A stretch of 64,000 nt of DNA from an uncultured Bacteroidales bacterium (GTDB taxonomy: Bacteria; Bacteroidota; Bacteroidia; Bacteroidales; UBA932). The position numbers and the translations under genes were made by a program. The stretch is from contig CALYTI010000005.1 in assembly GCA_945487035.1 (NCBI GenBank), positions 1-64,000 of the forward strand, in the 5' to 3' direction. The notes under the pieces are model-generated. The model saw only the letters and a list, made by a program, of their open reading frames with translations, ran no database searches and was not told where the DNA came from. Of this stretch, positions 9,748-18,713 are shown one piece after another (position 1 is the first letter of the stretch; each line of letters begins with the position of its first letter).

Positions 9748-10217
9748 TCGTGGTGGTATGACTCACCCCTTATGATGGTGAAGGCACGGTAGAGTTGCTC
9801 TGCAAAAATCGTGCGAACCATCTGATGGGAAAAAGTCATTTTGGAAAGGGATATTTTTGAGTTTGCGCGCTGATAAACTTCGGGGCTGAAACCGTATGCC
9901 CCGCCTATTGCGAAGACAAGGTCTCTGGAATCGGTGGTCATTCTCCTTTCGAGCATAGAGGCGAATTCGATGCTGCGCAGCTCCTTTCCGTGCTCGTCGA
10001 GCAGAACCAGTTCATCGGAATCCCTGAGATTCTTGAGTATGAGTTTTCCCTCGGCTGTCTTTATCTGCTCCCGGGATAGGGAGGAGACATTCTTAAGTTC
10101 AGGTATTTCCTTGATTTCAAAGGATATATAGTGGCGAAGCCTGGAAGCATACACTTCCAGGCCTTCGGCTACCCACTTTATGTCGGTCTTTCCGACCGTA
10201 AGAAGAGTTATACGCAA
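9744..10217 (-). CDS. rlmH: 23S rRNA (pseudouridine1915-N3)-methyltransferase RlmH
   Basis: SPOUT-fold methyltransferase acting on 23S rRNA pseudouridine 1915 using S-adenosylmethionine. The 157-residue protein has the normal length and the knotted C-terminal SAM site FAIGGAYGFSPEV followed by LSKMTFSHQMVRTIFAEQLYRA, the family signature. It starts 4 bases after the efp stop and its stop overlaps the start of the sensor kinase gene by 4 bases (ATGA). Confidence 0.97.
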   Translation of the reverse strand: MRITLLTVGKTDIKWVAEGLEVYASRLRHYISFEIKEIPELKNVSSLSREQIKTAEGKLILKNLRDSDELVLLDEHGKELRSIEFASMLERRMTTDSRDLVFAIGGAYGFSPEVYQRANSKISLSKMTFSHQMVRTIFAEQLYRAFTIIRGESYHHE

Positions 10218-10221
10218 AACT

Positions 10222-10788
10222 TTATACTCTCTGGCCGTAAGTGCGGTCGGTAGTATTGACGGTGATTACGTCTCCCTGATTGATGAACAGAGGAACCATA
10301 ATCTTTGCTCCGGTCTCGAGGGTTACTTCCTTGAGAGCTGAGGTGGATGCGGTATTGCCCTTCACTGCCGGCTCTGCGTATGTCACTTCAAGAGTAACAT
10401 AGGTAGGGAGTTCGCAGGTAAGGCAGCGCTCCTCGTCTCCGGTCACAAACATCATCTCGACGTGCTGGCCTTCCTTCATAAGGTCTGCATTGTCAACCAC
10501 ATCCTTAGGAAGGGTAATCTGCTCGTAGGTCTCCTCGTGCATAAAGTTGAAACCGTCCTCTTCAGCATAGAGGAACTGGTAAGGACGACGCTCTACATCG
10601 ATGGTCTCAATCTTCGCACCTGCTGTAAAGGTATTCTCAAGGATACGACCGTTCTCAAGGTTGCGGAGTTTTGTCTTTACGAAAGCTGGACCCTTGCCCG
10701 GCTTCACGTGCTGGAACCATACGATCATACAAGGCTTGTCGTTGTACTTCAGGTAAAGTCCGTTTTTGAAATCAGCTGTTGTTGCCAT
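10222..10788 (-). CDS. efp: Translation elongation factor P
   Basis: Relieves ribosome stalling at polyproline stretches. The 188-residue protein has the three-domain EF-P layout: KOW-like N-terminal domain with the loop VKPGKGPAF, where the Lys between Gly residues is the position modified in other bacteria, a central OB domain (EEDGFNFMHEETYEQ), and the C-terminal domain ending VNTTDRTYGQRV. The clear promoter just upstream makes it the first gene of an efp-rlmH-kinase unit. No modification enzyme is encoded in the window. Confidence 0.97.
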   Translation of the reverse strand: MATTADFKNGLYLKYNDKPCMIVWFQHVKPGKGPAFVKTKLRNLENGRILENTFTAGAKIETIDVERRPYQFLYAEEDGFNFMHEETYEQITLPKDVVDNADLMKEGQHVEMMFVTGDEERCLTCELPTYVTLEVTYAEPAVKGNTASTSALKEVTLETGAKIMVPLFINQGDVITVNTTDRTYGQRV

Positions 10789-10822
10789 AAATATCTGTTA
10801 ATTGTTGTTTCAGAAAATCGTG

Positions 10823-10852
10823 CAAAGTTAAGAAATTACTGCAAACTTGCAA
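10823..10852 (-). promoter_or_regulatory. Promoter of efp
   Basis: Minus-strand TTG (10850-10852), a 19-base spacer and TAACTTTG (10823-10830) match the Bacteroidetes sigma-ABfr consensus very well. The -33 box lies inside the 3' end of ispH. The predicted leader is about 30 bases. Confidence 0.78.
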
Positions 10853-11696
10853 TATGTGAGGCCACCTCTTCGAGCAGCCAGCGAGGAGTCGAGGTCGCAC
10901 CGCTGATTCCGACCCGGTCTTCCGGACGGAACCATCGGGCCTGGATTTCCTGAACGGAACCCACGTGGTAGGTACGGATGTTGACCTGACGGCAAAGCTC
11001 GCAAAGCACCTTCCCGTTGGAACTGCTTTTGCCTGATACAAAGACGATTACATCGTGATGCCTAGCAAAGTCCTCAAGGTCACGGTGGCGTGTTGCAACC
11101 TGCTTGCATATAGTTTCGTGCACCTTCAGCCCCGGAATTGATGCCTTGACAAGTTCGCACACCTGAGCATAGCCGGTCGGGCTCATCGTGGTTTGTGAGA
11201 AGATTTCGCAATTGTCCGAAGGACGGTCATTTTCGAGCATCTGATATGCTTGGATCTGGTCTTCGACTACCCTTACGCGGCATTTGGCGTGGCCCACAAG
11301 ACCGAGGACTTCAGGATGTCCGTGCTTTCCGTAGATTATCACATCACCGGTCGCCTGACTGATTTTCTGCTGAATCCCGAGAACCACAGGACAGGTGCAG
11401 TCGATGATTTCAAAACCCAGATGCCGGAGCTTCTCAAAGGTTTGCGGAGGCTGTCCGTGCGCACGCACAAGAATAGTCTTGCCTTCAGCGGAAGGCATCT
11501 CATCCAAATCTTCGTAATCAAGCTGGACAAGGCCCATTGCTCCGAGCCTTTCCAATTCGGAGTCGTTGTGGACTATGGCTCCGAGAGAATAGAGGATGCT
11601 GCCCGGATGCTCACTGAGAAAGCGCTCAGCGCTTCCGATAGTGCGGATGACGCCCGGACAGAAACCGGCTGTACTGTCAATCTCAACGTCAATCAT
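10836..11696 (-). CDS. ispH: 4-hydroxy-3-methylbut-2-enyl diphosphate reductase
   Basis: Last enzyme of the MEP isoprenoid pathway; an iron-sulphur enzyme that makes IPP and DMAPP. The 286-residue protein keeps the three cluster-binding cysteines: AGFCPGV at residue 13, IIDCTCPVV near 99 and HETICKQVATRH near 195. Other family motifs are IVHNDSELERL, YGKHGHPEVLG, SQTTMSPTGY, GKSSSNG and GISGATSTP. The start overlaps the cmk stop by 8 bases, and the cmk-ispH order is common in Bacteroidales. Confidence 0.97.
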   Translation of the reverse strand: MIDVEIDSTAGFCPGVIRTIGSAERFLSEHPGSILYSLGAIVHNDSELERLGAMGLVQLDYEDLDEMPSAEGKTILVRAHGQPPQTFEKLRHLGFEIIDCTCPVVLGIQQKISQATGDVIIYGKHGHPEVLGLVGHAKCRVRVVEDQIQAYQMLENDRPSDNCEIFSQTTMSPTGYAQVCELVKASIPGLKVHETICKQVATRHRDLEDFARHHDVIVFVSGKSSSNGKVLCELCRQVNIRTYHVGSVQEIQARWFRPEDRVGISGATSTPRWLLEEVASHIASLQ

Positions 11697-12375
11697 ATAT
11701 AGTGTATTTTCCTCTAATCAAGCCTTTTACCCACTCGACCTCCTCCTTAAGTGTCATATCGGAGTTGTCGAGAAGATAAGAATCGGCCGCACGGCATAAT
11801 GGAGAGGTTTCCCTGTGCGAATCGATATAATCCCTCTGGCGAAGATTCTCCACCACTTCTTCCATTACCGGGTACTCGCCCTTAGCCACAAGCTCATCGT
11901 AGCGGCGGCGGGCACGCACCTCCTCGCTTGCGGTCATGAAAATCTTCACTTCCGCGTCCGGGAAAACGGTGGTTCCTATATCGCGGCCGTCCATCACTAC
12001 CCGTCTGGCAGCGGCTGCCTCGTGAAGCTTGGCATCGACGAAGGCGCGCACGTAAGGGACGGCCGCGATAGGGCTGACCTGAGCGGACACCTCCATAGTG
12101 CGTATTTCCTTTTCTATGCACCTGTCCCCGATAAAGGTACGGTTGTCGGAGTTGAAACGCAACGGAAGGGTCTGCAGCGCCTCCTCCAACTCAGGACGGA
12201 TAATATTCATCCTGGAAATATAGTGCTCCTCCTGTGCAAATAGGGTGACACCCCTGTAGAGGGCACCGGAGTCGAGATAAAGGAAGCCCAGTTCCTTTGC
12301 CAGCAACTTGGCGAAGGAACTCTTTCCGGTAGATGAACAGCCATCGATGGCGATTACGATATCTGGAATCTGCAT
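11689..12375 (-). CDS. cmk: Cytidylate kinase
   Basis: Phosphorylates CMP and dCMP with ATP. The 228-residue protein has the P-loop AIDGCSSTGKSSFAKLLA at the N terminus, YLDSGALYRGVTLFA, the GRDIGTTVFPDAEVKIFMTAS core and a C-terminal RQRDYIDSHRETSPL segment typical of the family. It starts 3 bases after the regulator stop and overlaps the following ispH by 8 bases, in the dnaX-lptB-regulator-cmk-ispH operon. Confidence 0.97.
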   Translation of the reverse strand: MQIPDIVIAIDGCSSTGKSSFAKLLAKELGFLYLDSGALYRGVTLFAQEEHYISRMNIIRPELEEALQTLPLRFNSDNRTFIGDRCIEKEIRTMEVSAQVSPIAAVPYVRAFVDAKLHEAAAARRVVMDGRDIGTTVFPDAEVKIFMTASEEVRARRRYDELVAKGEYPVMEEVVENLRQRDYIDSHRETSPLCRAADSYLLDNSDMTLKEEVEWVKGLIRGKYTIYD

Positions 12376-12378
12376 ATT

Positions 12379-13527
12379 CTATACATAGTCTTTAACATTC
12401 TGGGCGGAGACCACCTCATCACCGAGTATCAGCAGCCTTTCCACCACATTGCGGAGCTCGCGTATGTTTCCCCGCCAGCTGCGCTCCTGCAGAAGCTGCA
12501 CGGCCTCCCGGCTGAAGGATTTGCGCGGCAACGCAGTCTCATCAGCTATCTGGCTGCAGAAATAATCGATGAGCAGAGGGATGTCGGCACGACGCTCGTC
12601 AAGAGAAGGCACTTTGATGACTATCACGCTCAGACGGTGATACAGGTCCTCCCTGAAGTTGCCGGCATCAATTTCCTTGCGCAGGTCCTTGTTGGTTGCG
12701 GCAATTACTCGCACATCCACCTTGATGTCGGCATCGCTTCCCACACGGCTGAGCTTGTTCTCCTGAAGCACGCGCAGCACTTTGGCCTGGGCAGCAAGCG
12801 ACATATCTCCTATCTCATCAAGGAAAAGAGTGCCTCCATCCGCCTGCTCGAACTTGCCCTTATGCTGCTTGATGGCTGAAGTGAAAGAGCCTTTTTCGTG
12901 GCCGAAGAGTTCGCTCTCGATAAGTTCTGAAGGAATCGCTGCGCAGTTGACCTCAATGTACGGGGCCGCTGCACGGTCACTCTGCGCGTGGAGGCTGCGG
13001 GCCACCAGCTCCTTGCCGGAGCCGTTGGGACCTGTGATAAGCACTCGGGCAGGGGTTGCAGCCACCTTGGCTATGATGTCGCGTATATGCTCCATCGGCT
13101 CCGACTCCCCCACCATCTTAATTCCACCGAACACCTTTTTCTTCAGGAGCTTGTTCTGGGAAGTGAGGGCGGCCTTGTCGGTAGCGTTGCGTATGGTAAT
13201 CAGCAAACGGTTGAGATCCAGAGGCTTCTCAATGAAATCAAAGGCACCGTGCTTGATGCAATCCACTGCCGTAGCGATATCCGCGTGGCCGGAAATCATC
13301 ACAATAGGTGTGTCCAGTCCTTCGGAAACCAGTTTGGCAAGGACCTCAGTGCCGTCCATTGCCGGCATCTTTATGTCACAGAAAATGACATCATACCTGG
13401 TTGCAAGGGCGGCCTGCACTCCGGCAGCTCCATCCTCGGCAACATCCACTTCATAACCTTCGTCTCCAAATATTTCACGAAGGGAATTGCGGATTGACCG
13501 CTCGTCGTCAATTATGAGAATTTTCAT
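12379..13527 (-). CDS. Sigma-54-type response regulator without a DNA-binding domain
   Basis: A 382-residue protein with a receiver domain (residues 1-120: [10 protein letters not shown], phospho-acceptor Asp in [11 protein letters not shown], Lys in FIEKPLDL) and an AAA+ sigma-54 activator domain (about 140-375: Walker [16 protein letters not shown], Walker [27 protein letters not shown]). The sigma-54 contact loop, usually GAFTGA, reads GSFTSA. The chain ends at NVKDYV right after the AAA+ lid, so the Fis-type helix-turn-helix of NtrC/NtrX is absent. Its start lies inside the end of lptB (20-base overlap). Likely partner is the NtrY-like kinase at 6379-9747. Confidence 0.93.
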   Translation of the reverse strand: MKILIIDDERSIRNSLREIFGDEGYEVDVAEDGAAGVQAALATRYDVIFCDIKMPAMDGTEVLAKLVSEGLDTPIVMISGHADIATAVDCIKHGAFDFIEKPLDLNRLLITIRNATDKAALTSQNKLLKKKVFGGIKMVGESEPMEHIRDIIAKVAATPARVLITGPNGSGKELVARSLHAQSDRAAAPYIEVNCAAIPSELIESELFGHEKGSFTSAIKQHKGKFEQADGGTLFLDEIGDMSLAAQAKVLRVLQENKLSRVGSDADIKVDVRVIAATNKDLRKEIDAGNFREDLYHRLSVIVIKVPSLDERRADIPLLIDYFCSQIADETALPRKSFSREAVQLLQERSWRGNIRELRNVVERLLILGDEVVSAQNVKDYV

Positions 13528-14281
13528 ACTCCTGTTGTGCTCTCTGTACGCTTACGGAGCGCTTCAGCACGAAGCCGGCTCCAAGGTACTTTGTTCTTAC
13601 ATCATCGTCCGCAGCAAGTTCCTCAGGGGTGCCCTGCTGGAGAATAGTTCCTTCATACAGGAGGTAAGCCCTGTCGGTAATGGCAAGGGTCTCTCCGACA
13701 TTGTGGTCGGTGATGATAACACCGATATTCTTGTATTTGAGTTTTGCAATGATATACTGGATATCCTCAACCGCAATAGGGTCAACTCCGGCAAAAGGCT
13801 CATCGAGAAGTATGAACTTGGGATCGATGGCAAGAGCACGCGCAATCTCGCAACGGCGCCTCTCGCCTCCGGAAAGCTGGATTCCAAGGGACTTGCGCAC
13901 CTTGGAAAGGTTGAATTCGGAAATCAGGTCCTCCAGGCGCTGCTCCCTGACATCTTTGGGATAGCCTTTCATTTCCATTACGGAGAGAATATTGTTCTCC
14001 ACCGACATCTTGCGGAAAACGGAGGCGTCCTGAGGAAGATAGCCCACACCCATCTGAGCCCTCTTGTACATAGGGAGCTTGGTGATTTCGGTATCGTCCA
14101 GGAAGACGTGCCCGTCGTTAGGCACAATCTGACCGGTAATCATATAGAAACTGGTGGTCTTTCCGGCACCGTTCGGACCGAGGAAGCCGACGATTTCTCC
14201 CTGGTTAACCTCCATAGAGACGCCTTTCACCACGGTACGCATACCGTATTTCTTCACCAGATTTTCGCAATACAGTTTCAT
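13508..14281 (-). CDS. lptB: LPS export ABC transporter ATP-binding protein
   Basis: ATPase that powers lipopolysaccharide extraction from the inner membrane with LptFGC. The 257-residue protein has Walker [11 protein letters not shown]-loop [20 protein letters not shown], signature [15 protein letters not shown], Walker [14 protein letters not shown] and the switch His in [10 protein letters not shown]; the VEDIQ segment is typical of LptB. It starts 5 bases after the dnaX stop and overlaps the following regulator gene by 20 bases. The other Lpt genes are not in the window. Confidence 0.96.
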   Translation of the reverse strand: MKLYCENLVKKYGMRTVVKGVSMEVNQGEIVGFLGPNGAGKTTSFYMITGQIVPNDGHVFLDDTEITKLPMYKRAQMGVGYLPQDASVFRKMSVENNILSVMEMKGYPKDVREQRLEDLISEFNLSKVRKSLGIQLSGGERRRCEIARALAIDPKFILLDEPFAGVDPIAVEDIQYIIAKLKYKNIGVIITDHNVGETLAITDRAYLLYEGTILQQGTPEELAADDDVRTKYLGAGFVLKRSVSVQRAQQEYENSHN

Positions 14282-14286
14282 ATCTT

Positions 14287-16041
14287 TTATGCATCAAGTC
14301 CGAGATCCTGCACGAGAAGTGCGACCTCGGGGTTTTCGACCATCATCCTTTTGGCTTTGTCCTTCTCCAGATACACCACAGGTTTCTGCTCCTCCTGCGG
14401 GAGTACATCCACTTCGATTCCAAGTTTGCTTGAACCGGCAATCTGCTTGAATTCCTCCTGAAGGCGGGTCAGCATTGTGCTCTTAATCCAATCGCTCTGG
14501 GCATCGGAAAGCACGAAGAACTTCACGATTTTCAGTCCGTTTTCTTCTCGGATTTCAATTTTGGCATTGGATATGGCACTCGCAAGCCTCGGTCGGGAAG
14601 CAAAGCGCTCCCCCAACTCAGGCCATTTCTGCTTTATCTGCTCATCGGTAAGCAGCGGGTCTTCGGATTTGACTTCAGTCTCTACACCTTGCCGTTCTCC
14701 AGCCTCGGCCAACATACTGCCAAGCGATATGCTGGCGGCAGTACGGCGCACGCGCGAAGGAGTAGCAGCGGGCTGAGGGACTGGCTGCGGGGCAGGAGCC
14801 GCGGCTGGCTGCACAGCGGGCTGTGGTACAGGGTCCGGTTTTTGAACCGGTTGAGGAGCCGGGGCAGGCCGGGCGGCTTGCGCTACGGCAGGCTGGGCGG
14901 ACACCGGCTGGGATGCAGGCACTGCTGCAGGCCGGGTGGCTTCCGGTGCTGCATTGAGGAAGCAGAGTTTCATCAGTGCGAACTCGATGTGCAGACGCTG
15001 GTTTGCTGCAGCCTTGTAGCCTGCCTCGCAGGCCGTAGTCACCGCAAGGGCATCATAGATAAACTTCACCGAGCACTGCTCCGCCTGCTGCACATAGCGC
15101 CTGCGCAGGCTGTCAGGGAAGTCCAGAAGGCCTTCCAGTCCTCCGGTGCGGCTCACCAGCAGGTCACGCAGATGTTCCCCTACGGAAGAGATGAAATATT
15201 GCGCATTGAAGCCTTTTGCAAGAACCTCGTCCAGAAGCAGGAAGGCACTCTTGTAGTCGCCCTTCAGCGCTGCGTCCACTATCTTGAAATCGTACTCGTA
15301 ATCAAGAACGTTGAGGTTGCGTATGACATCCTCATAATGAACTTCCGTCCCGCAGAAAGCCACGGTCTGGTCGAAAATCGTGAGGGCGTCACGCATCGCT
15401 CCGTCCGCCTTGCGCGCAATCACGTGCAGGGACTCATCGTCAATGGCAACATTCTCCTTTGTCGCGATGGAGCGAAGGTTCATCACTATGTCAGGCACGC
15501 TGATACGGTTGAAATCATAGGTCTGGCAGCGTGAGAGTATGGTCGGGATAATCTTGTGCTTCTCCGTGGTGCAAAGTATGAAAATCGCGTGTGCCGGCGG
15601 TTCCTCAAGAGTTTTGAGGAAGGCGTTGAATGCCGACTGCGAGAGCATATGCACCTCGTCGATGATGTACACGCTGTAACGGCCAACCTGAGGAGGTATC
15701 TGGACCTGGTCCATCAGAGCCTTGATGTCATCCACTCCGTTGTTGGATGCGGCATCGAGTTCGCGGATGCAGTAGGAGCGGCCCTCCGCGAAAGACAGGC
15801 AGGACTCACACTGCCCGCACGGGTCCATATCTGCAGTAGGATTGGAACAGTTGATGGCTTTGGCGAAAATGCGGGCTGTGGATGTCTTTCCCACCCCACG
15901 CGGTCCGCAGAAGAGGTAAGCGTGCGCAAGCTGACCGCGAAGAATCGAGTTCTTCAGCGTCCTTGCAATCATATCCTGTCCGATAAGCGTTTCAAACGAG
16001 TCGGGACGATATTTTCTGGCCGATACGATATAATCTGACAT
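14287..16041 (-). CDS. dnaX: DNA polymerase III subunits gamma/tau
   Basis: Clamp-loader motor subunit. The 584-residue protein has the AAA+ module with Walker [20 protein letters not shown], the four-Cys zinc module ([19 protein letters not shown]), DEVHMLS and the sensor segment LSRCQTYDF, then the lid and oligomerisation region to about residue 360. A Pro/Ala/Gln-rich linker (about 365-435) leads to a tau-like C-terminal domain. No obvious A-rich slippery site for programmed frameshifting was noticed. It is the first gene of the dnaX-lptB-regulator-cmk-ispH operon. The -7 box TATATTTG ends 6 bases before its ATG, so the mRNA may be leaderless. Confidence 0.97.
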   Translation of the reverse strand: MSDYIVSARKYRPDSFETLIGQDMIARTLKNSILRGQLAHAYLFCGPRGVGKTSTARIFAKAINCSNPTADMDPCGQCESCLSFAEGRSYCIRELDAASNNGVDDIKALMDQVQIPPQVGRYSVYIIDEVHMLSQSAFNAFLKTLEEPPAHAIFILCTTEKHKIIPTILSRCQTYDFNRISVPDIVMNLRSIATKENVAIDDESLHVIARKADGAMRDALTIFDQTVAFCGTEVHYEDVIRNLNVLDYEYDFKIVDAALKGDYKSAFLLLDEVLAKGFNAQYFISSVGEHLRDLLVSRTGGLEGLLDFPDSLRRRYVQQAEQCSVKFIYDALAVTTACEAGYKAAANQRLHIEFALMKLCFLNAAPEATRPAAVPASQPVSAQPAVAQAARPAPAPQPVQKPDPVPQPAVQPAAAPAPQPVPQPAATPSRVRRTAASISLGSMLAEAGERQGVETEVKSEDPLLTDEQIKQKWPELGERFASRPRLASAISNAKIEIREENGLKIVKFFVLSDAQSDWIKSTMLTRLQEEFKQIAGSSKLGIEVDVLPQEEQKPVVYLEKDKAKRMMVENPEVALLVQDLGLDA

Positions 16042-16047
16042 AGGTCA

Positions 16048-16055
16048 CAAATATA
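16048..16055 (-). promoter_or_regulatory. -7 box of dnaX, 6 bases from the ATG
   Basis: Minus-strand TATATTTG matches TAnnTTTG exactly; only TGACCT separates it from the dnaX ATG. No good -33 TTG is seen at the usual distance. Transcription would start at or within a base or two of the start codon. Confidence 0.6.
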
Positions 16056-16077
16056 ATGAATAATTTGGTCTTTTTCG

Positions 16078-16085
16078 TAAATTTG
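16078..16085 (+). promoter_or_regulatory. -7 box of the 16091 operon, 5 bases from the ATG
   Basis: TAAATTTG followed by CGGGT and ATG at 16091. It is divergent from the dnaX box, the two lying 22 bases apart. No -33 TTG is seen at 19-21 bases. Predicts a leaderless transcript for the downstream gene. Confidence 0.6.
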
Positions 16086-16090
16086 CGGGT

Positions 16091-16852
16091 ATGTCCACAA
16101 AGAGACTCAAATACATCCTGGTCCTGGCCTCTCTGCTGCTGCCGATGCTGTGCAGCGGCCAGGTATCGGTATTTACAAAGAAGCAGAGAATAGCTGATTT
16201 CGCAGCCAAGACCACCAAAATTGTGCTGACCGACAACGAAGCCTTTGACCTTTGTCTCAAAAGCGAAATCGCAAGCCGATGGAGAATCAGCCCCTACGAG
16301 TTCTGTTCGAGAGCCGAATATGAAAACAACAAATCCAGTTCGAAATATTATTTCCTCCACAGTGAAAAGAAAGAGTCCGGGCTTACCGAAATGACCCTTA
16401 CAAGGGGCGGAGGCAAGGGAGGTTCAAGCAATCTGGACAGCAGGCTGGATGTGGTCAGCGTGCCTGTGGACATACGCTATATGTCCATTATCATTGACGT
16501 CATCCAGAACTATGTGGAAGATGCCAAAGTCAGCGAAACCAAGGGGCTGCTGGGATTGAAATCCTACAACGGCAACCTGCGCAAGGCCACACGCAAGAAG
16601 ATTTACTATGCTAACCGCGAGGACGAATATTTTACCGACAGCCTCATCAGCAATTCGGCGCCCTGCCTGGTGGCCTTCAGCATTACTCCGGACAAACCTT
16701 CCAAGAAGGCAAAGGCCGCGCTGTTCATAGCCTCTGCCGACACCCACGAACTGTATTATTACAAGAAACGCAAGTTCAGCGTCGAGGCGGACAGAAACTT
16801 CTCCGAAAAGGAGCAGAAGGATCTCGAAAGGGAGCACGGTCATTCATTATGA
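16091..16852 (+). CDS. Conserved exported protein of unknown function
   Basis: A 253-residue protein with a signal peptide (about residues 1-24, hydrophobic core ILVLASLLLPMLC, cleavage near CSGQ). The mature part has no enzyme motif that I recognise; the segment SRWRISPYEFCS resembles Bacteroidales conserved hypotheticals of this size, but that is memory rather than a search. The later part has YYFLHSEKKESG, a run of Gly residues and a Lys/Glu-rich end. The stop codon overlaps the M16 peptidase ATG (ATGA). The two genes and the following methyltransferase form a tight operon, which may link it to peptide or envelope processing; this is inference. Confidence 0.85.
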   Translation: MSTKRLKYILVLASLLLPMLCSGQVSVFTKKQRIADFAAKTTKIVLTDNEAFDLCLKSEIASRWRISPYEFCSRAEYENNKSSSKYYFLHSEKKESGLTEMTLTRGGGKGGSSNLDSRLDVVSVPVDIRYMSIIIDVIQNYVEDAKVSETKGLLGLKSYNGNLRKATRKKIYYANREDEYFTDSLISNSAPCLVAFSITPDKPSKKAKAALFIASADTHELYYYKKRKFSVEADRNFSEKEQKDLEREHGHSL

Positions 16853-18072
16853 GGAGCGGAAGAACAGAATACGGACTCAAATATGCAGTTAAACGCAGTG
16901 CCAGCAAAGTAGGCTACTGCTCGCTTGGCGTGCGCTGCGGCACAAGGGCAGAAGCGGAGCTTCCCGAGGGAACCGCCCATCTTGTCGAGCATACTTTGTT
17001 CAAGGGGACAAAAAACAGGAGCGCGGGACGCATCAACTCCTACCTTGACCGCTTGGGCGGTGAACTCAACGCCTACACCACCAAGGAAGAAATCGTGCTG
17101 CACTCCACAGTCCTGAAGGAGGATATATGGAAGGCCTGCGGTCTGCTGCTTGACATTGCAACCTGCGCCACTTTCCCGCAGCACGAGGTGGAAACCGAAA
17201 AGGGAGTGGTGCTGGACGAGATAATATCTTACAAAGACAGCCCTTCGGAGGATATCTACGACTGTTTCGAAAGCGCATTTTTTGGCAACCATCCTCTCGG
17301 AAGACTTACTCTCGGCACCCGGGAAAGCGTGGAAAATACAGGTCCTGAGCAGTTGCGCGAGTACTACCGCAGGTGCTTTGTCCCTTCCCAGATAGCCCTG
17401 TGCATTGTGGCTGACGAAGATGAAGCGCTGCTCGAAGCGAAAGCACTCAAGCTATGCGAGGCTGCATTCGCAGGAATAGGAGGGGAAGGAGGATTCGCCC
17501 TCAGCACTCCGGTCCCTCATATTTTCAGCCGCACCGAAGACAGGGACAACCACGAGGCAAATGCCGTAATCGGAGCCCTGGCTCCTTCGCTTTATGAAGA
17601 AAAGGAAAGGCTGACCGCGGTGCTGCTGTCAAACATTCTGGGAGGTCCGGCCTCCAACAGCCTGCTCGGAGCCGAGCTCAGGGAAAAGCACGGCTGGGTC
17701 TATGGAGTGGAATGCGGATACACCCAGTACAGCGATGCCGGACTTATGTCCATCAGCATAGGCTGCGACCGCGCGAACTTGAACCGCTGCCTGCGGTCCA
17801 CCCGAAGAATAGTGGACCGAATCTGCTCCACCCCACTTGGAGATACCAGGCTGAAAGCCTGCAAGAAACAGCTGCTCGGACAGCTTGCGATAAGCTCTGA
17901 CAGCGGGGAGAACCAGTGCCTTTCGATGGGCAAGAGCCTGCTTGCCTTCGGGCGCATAGTTCCCGATTCCGAGACCTTGGAAGTGTTTCACTCCATCTGT
18001 GCAGAGCAGCTGAGGGCAATGGCCGAAAGGGTCTTCGGCGAAGGAAAGACCTCCGAACTCATATTCATTTGA
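16849..18072 (+). CDS. M16 family zinc metallopeptidase
   Basis: A 407-residue pitrilysin-family peptidase. The inverted zinc motif HxxEH is present as GTAHLVEHTLFKGT near residue 43, and the third ligand Glu lies in ETEKGVVLDEI about 75 residues on. The C-terminal inactive-type domain includes ILGGPASNSLLGAELREKHGWVYGV. There is no signal peptide, so it is probably cytoplasmic. Length fits single-chain M16B members that act as dimers or with an inactive partner; no partner gene is adjacent. Its ATG overlaps the preceding stop and its TGA overlaps the next ATG (TGATG). Confidence 0.93.
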   Translation: MRSGRTEYGLKYAVKRSASKVGYCSLGVRCGTRAEAELPEGTAHLVEHTLFKGTKNRSAGRINSYLDRLGGELNAYTTKEEIVLHSTVLKEDIWKACGLLLDIATCATFPQHEVETEKGVVLDEIISYKDSPSEDIYDCFESAFFGNHPLGRLTLGTRESVENTGPEQLREYYRRCFVPSQIALCIVADEDEALLEAKALKLCEAAFAGIGGEGGFALSTPVPHIFSRTEDRDNHEANAVIGALAPSLYEEKERLTAVLLSNILGGPASNSLLGAELREKHGWVYGVECGYTQYSDAGLMSISIGCDRANLNRCLRSTRRIVDRICSTPLGDTRLKACKKQLLGQLAISSDSGENQCLSMGKSLLAFGRIVPDSETLEVFHSICAEQLRAMAERVFGEGKTSELIFI

Positions 18073-18713
18073 TGGAAAGCGCAAGCGACAAGTATATAAG
18101 GGAACATTCCACACCCCAGAGCGAGGCCCTGGAATGGATAGAGAAGCAGACCAATATTCACACAAACTATCCGCGAATGCTGTCCGGACGTGTTCAGGGC
18201 AGGTTTCTGACTATGCTCACGGAGCTGTGCGGAGCCCGCGAGGTGCTGGAGATAGGCTGCTTCACCGGCTATTCAGCCCTGTGTTTCGCCTACGGGGTGG
18301 GCGAAGGCGGCCGGGTGGATACCCTGGAAATCAACGATGAGCTGGAGGAACTTACCCGACGCGGCTGGGAGAGGTCCGGGATTGCGGACAGGATTACACT
18401 CCATATCGGAGATGCCCTCGACACTCTGAAAACACTGTCCGCCGAGGGACGCTGCTACGACCTTGTGTATATAGACGCAAACAAGCGGGAGTATCAGGAT
18501 TATTACGAAGCGGTGATGCCGCTGCTCAGGCAGGGAGGGCTCATCCTTGCTGATGACACTATGCTCGGAGGGAAGGTCTGCCAGGACCCGGTTCCGACGG
18601 ACAAACAGACTCAGGGGCTGGTGCGTTTCAATGAAGCATTGGCTTCCGACAGCAGGGTCGAGTGCGTAATGCTCCCGATCAGGGACGGACTCACGCTTGT
18701 GCGCAAACTCTAG
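18072..18713 (+). CDS. SAM-dependent O-methyltransferase (catechol O-methyltransferase-like family 3)
   Basis: A 213-residue class I methyltransferase. The SAM site is VLEIGCFTGYSALCFA near residue 60, the acidic loop is VDTLEINDEL, and the metal-binding motif DLVYIDANKREYQDYYE with LADDTMLGGKV identifies the divalent-metal-dependent O-methyltransferase family. The ATG at 18072 was chosen because it overlaps the peptidase TGA and gives a standard N terminus; a longer frame from 17916 lies inside the peptidase gene. Substrate unknown. Its TAG overlaps the stop of the convergent gene at CTAG (18710-18713). Confidence 0.93.
   Translation: MESASDKYIREHSTPQSEALEWIEKQTNIHTNYPRMLSGRVQGRFLTMLTELCGAREVLEIGCFTGYSALCFAYGVGEGGRVDTLEINDELEELTRRGWERSGIADRITLHIGDALDTLKTLSAEGRCYDLVYIDANKREYQDYYEAVMPLLRQGGLILADDTMLGGKVCQDPVPTDKQTQGLVRFNEALASDSRVECVMLPIRDGLTLVRKL

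Noticed and set aside
14689..15534. Programmed frameshift making a separate gamma subunit in dnaX
   Set aside because: No A-rich slippery heptamer with a following stem was noticed in the linker region.
17916..18071. Longer N terminus for the O-methyltransferase
   Set aside because: It lies within the M16 peptidase gene in another frame; the TGATG junction gives a standard start at 18072.
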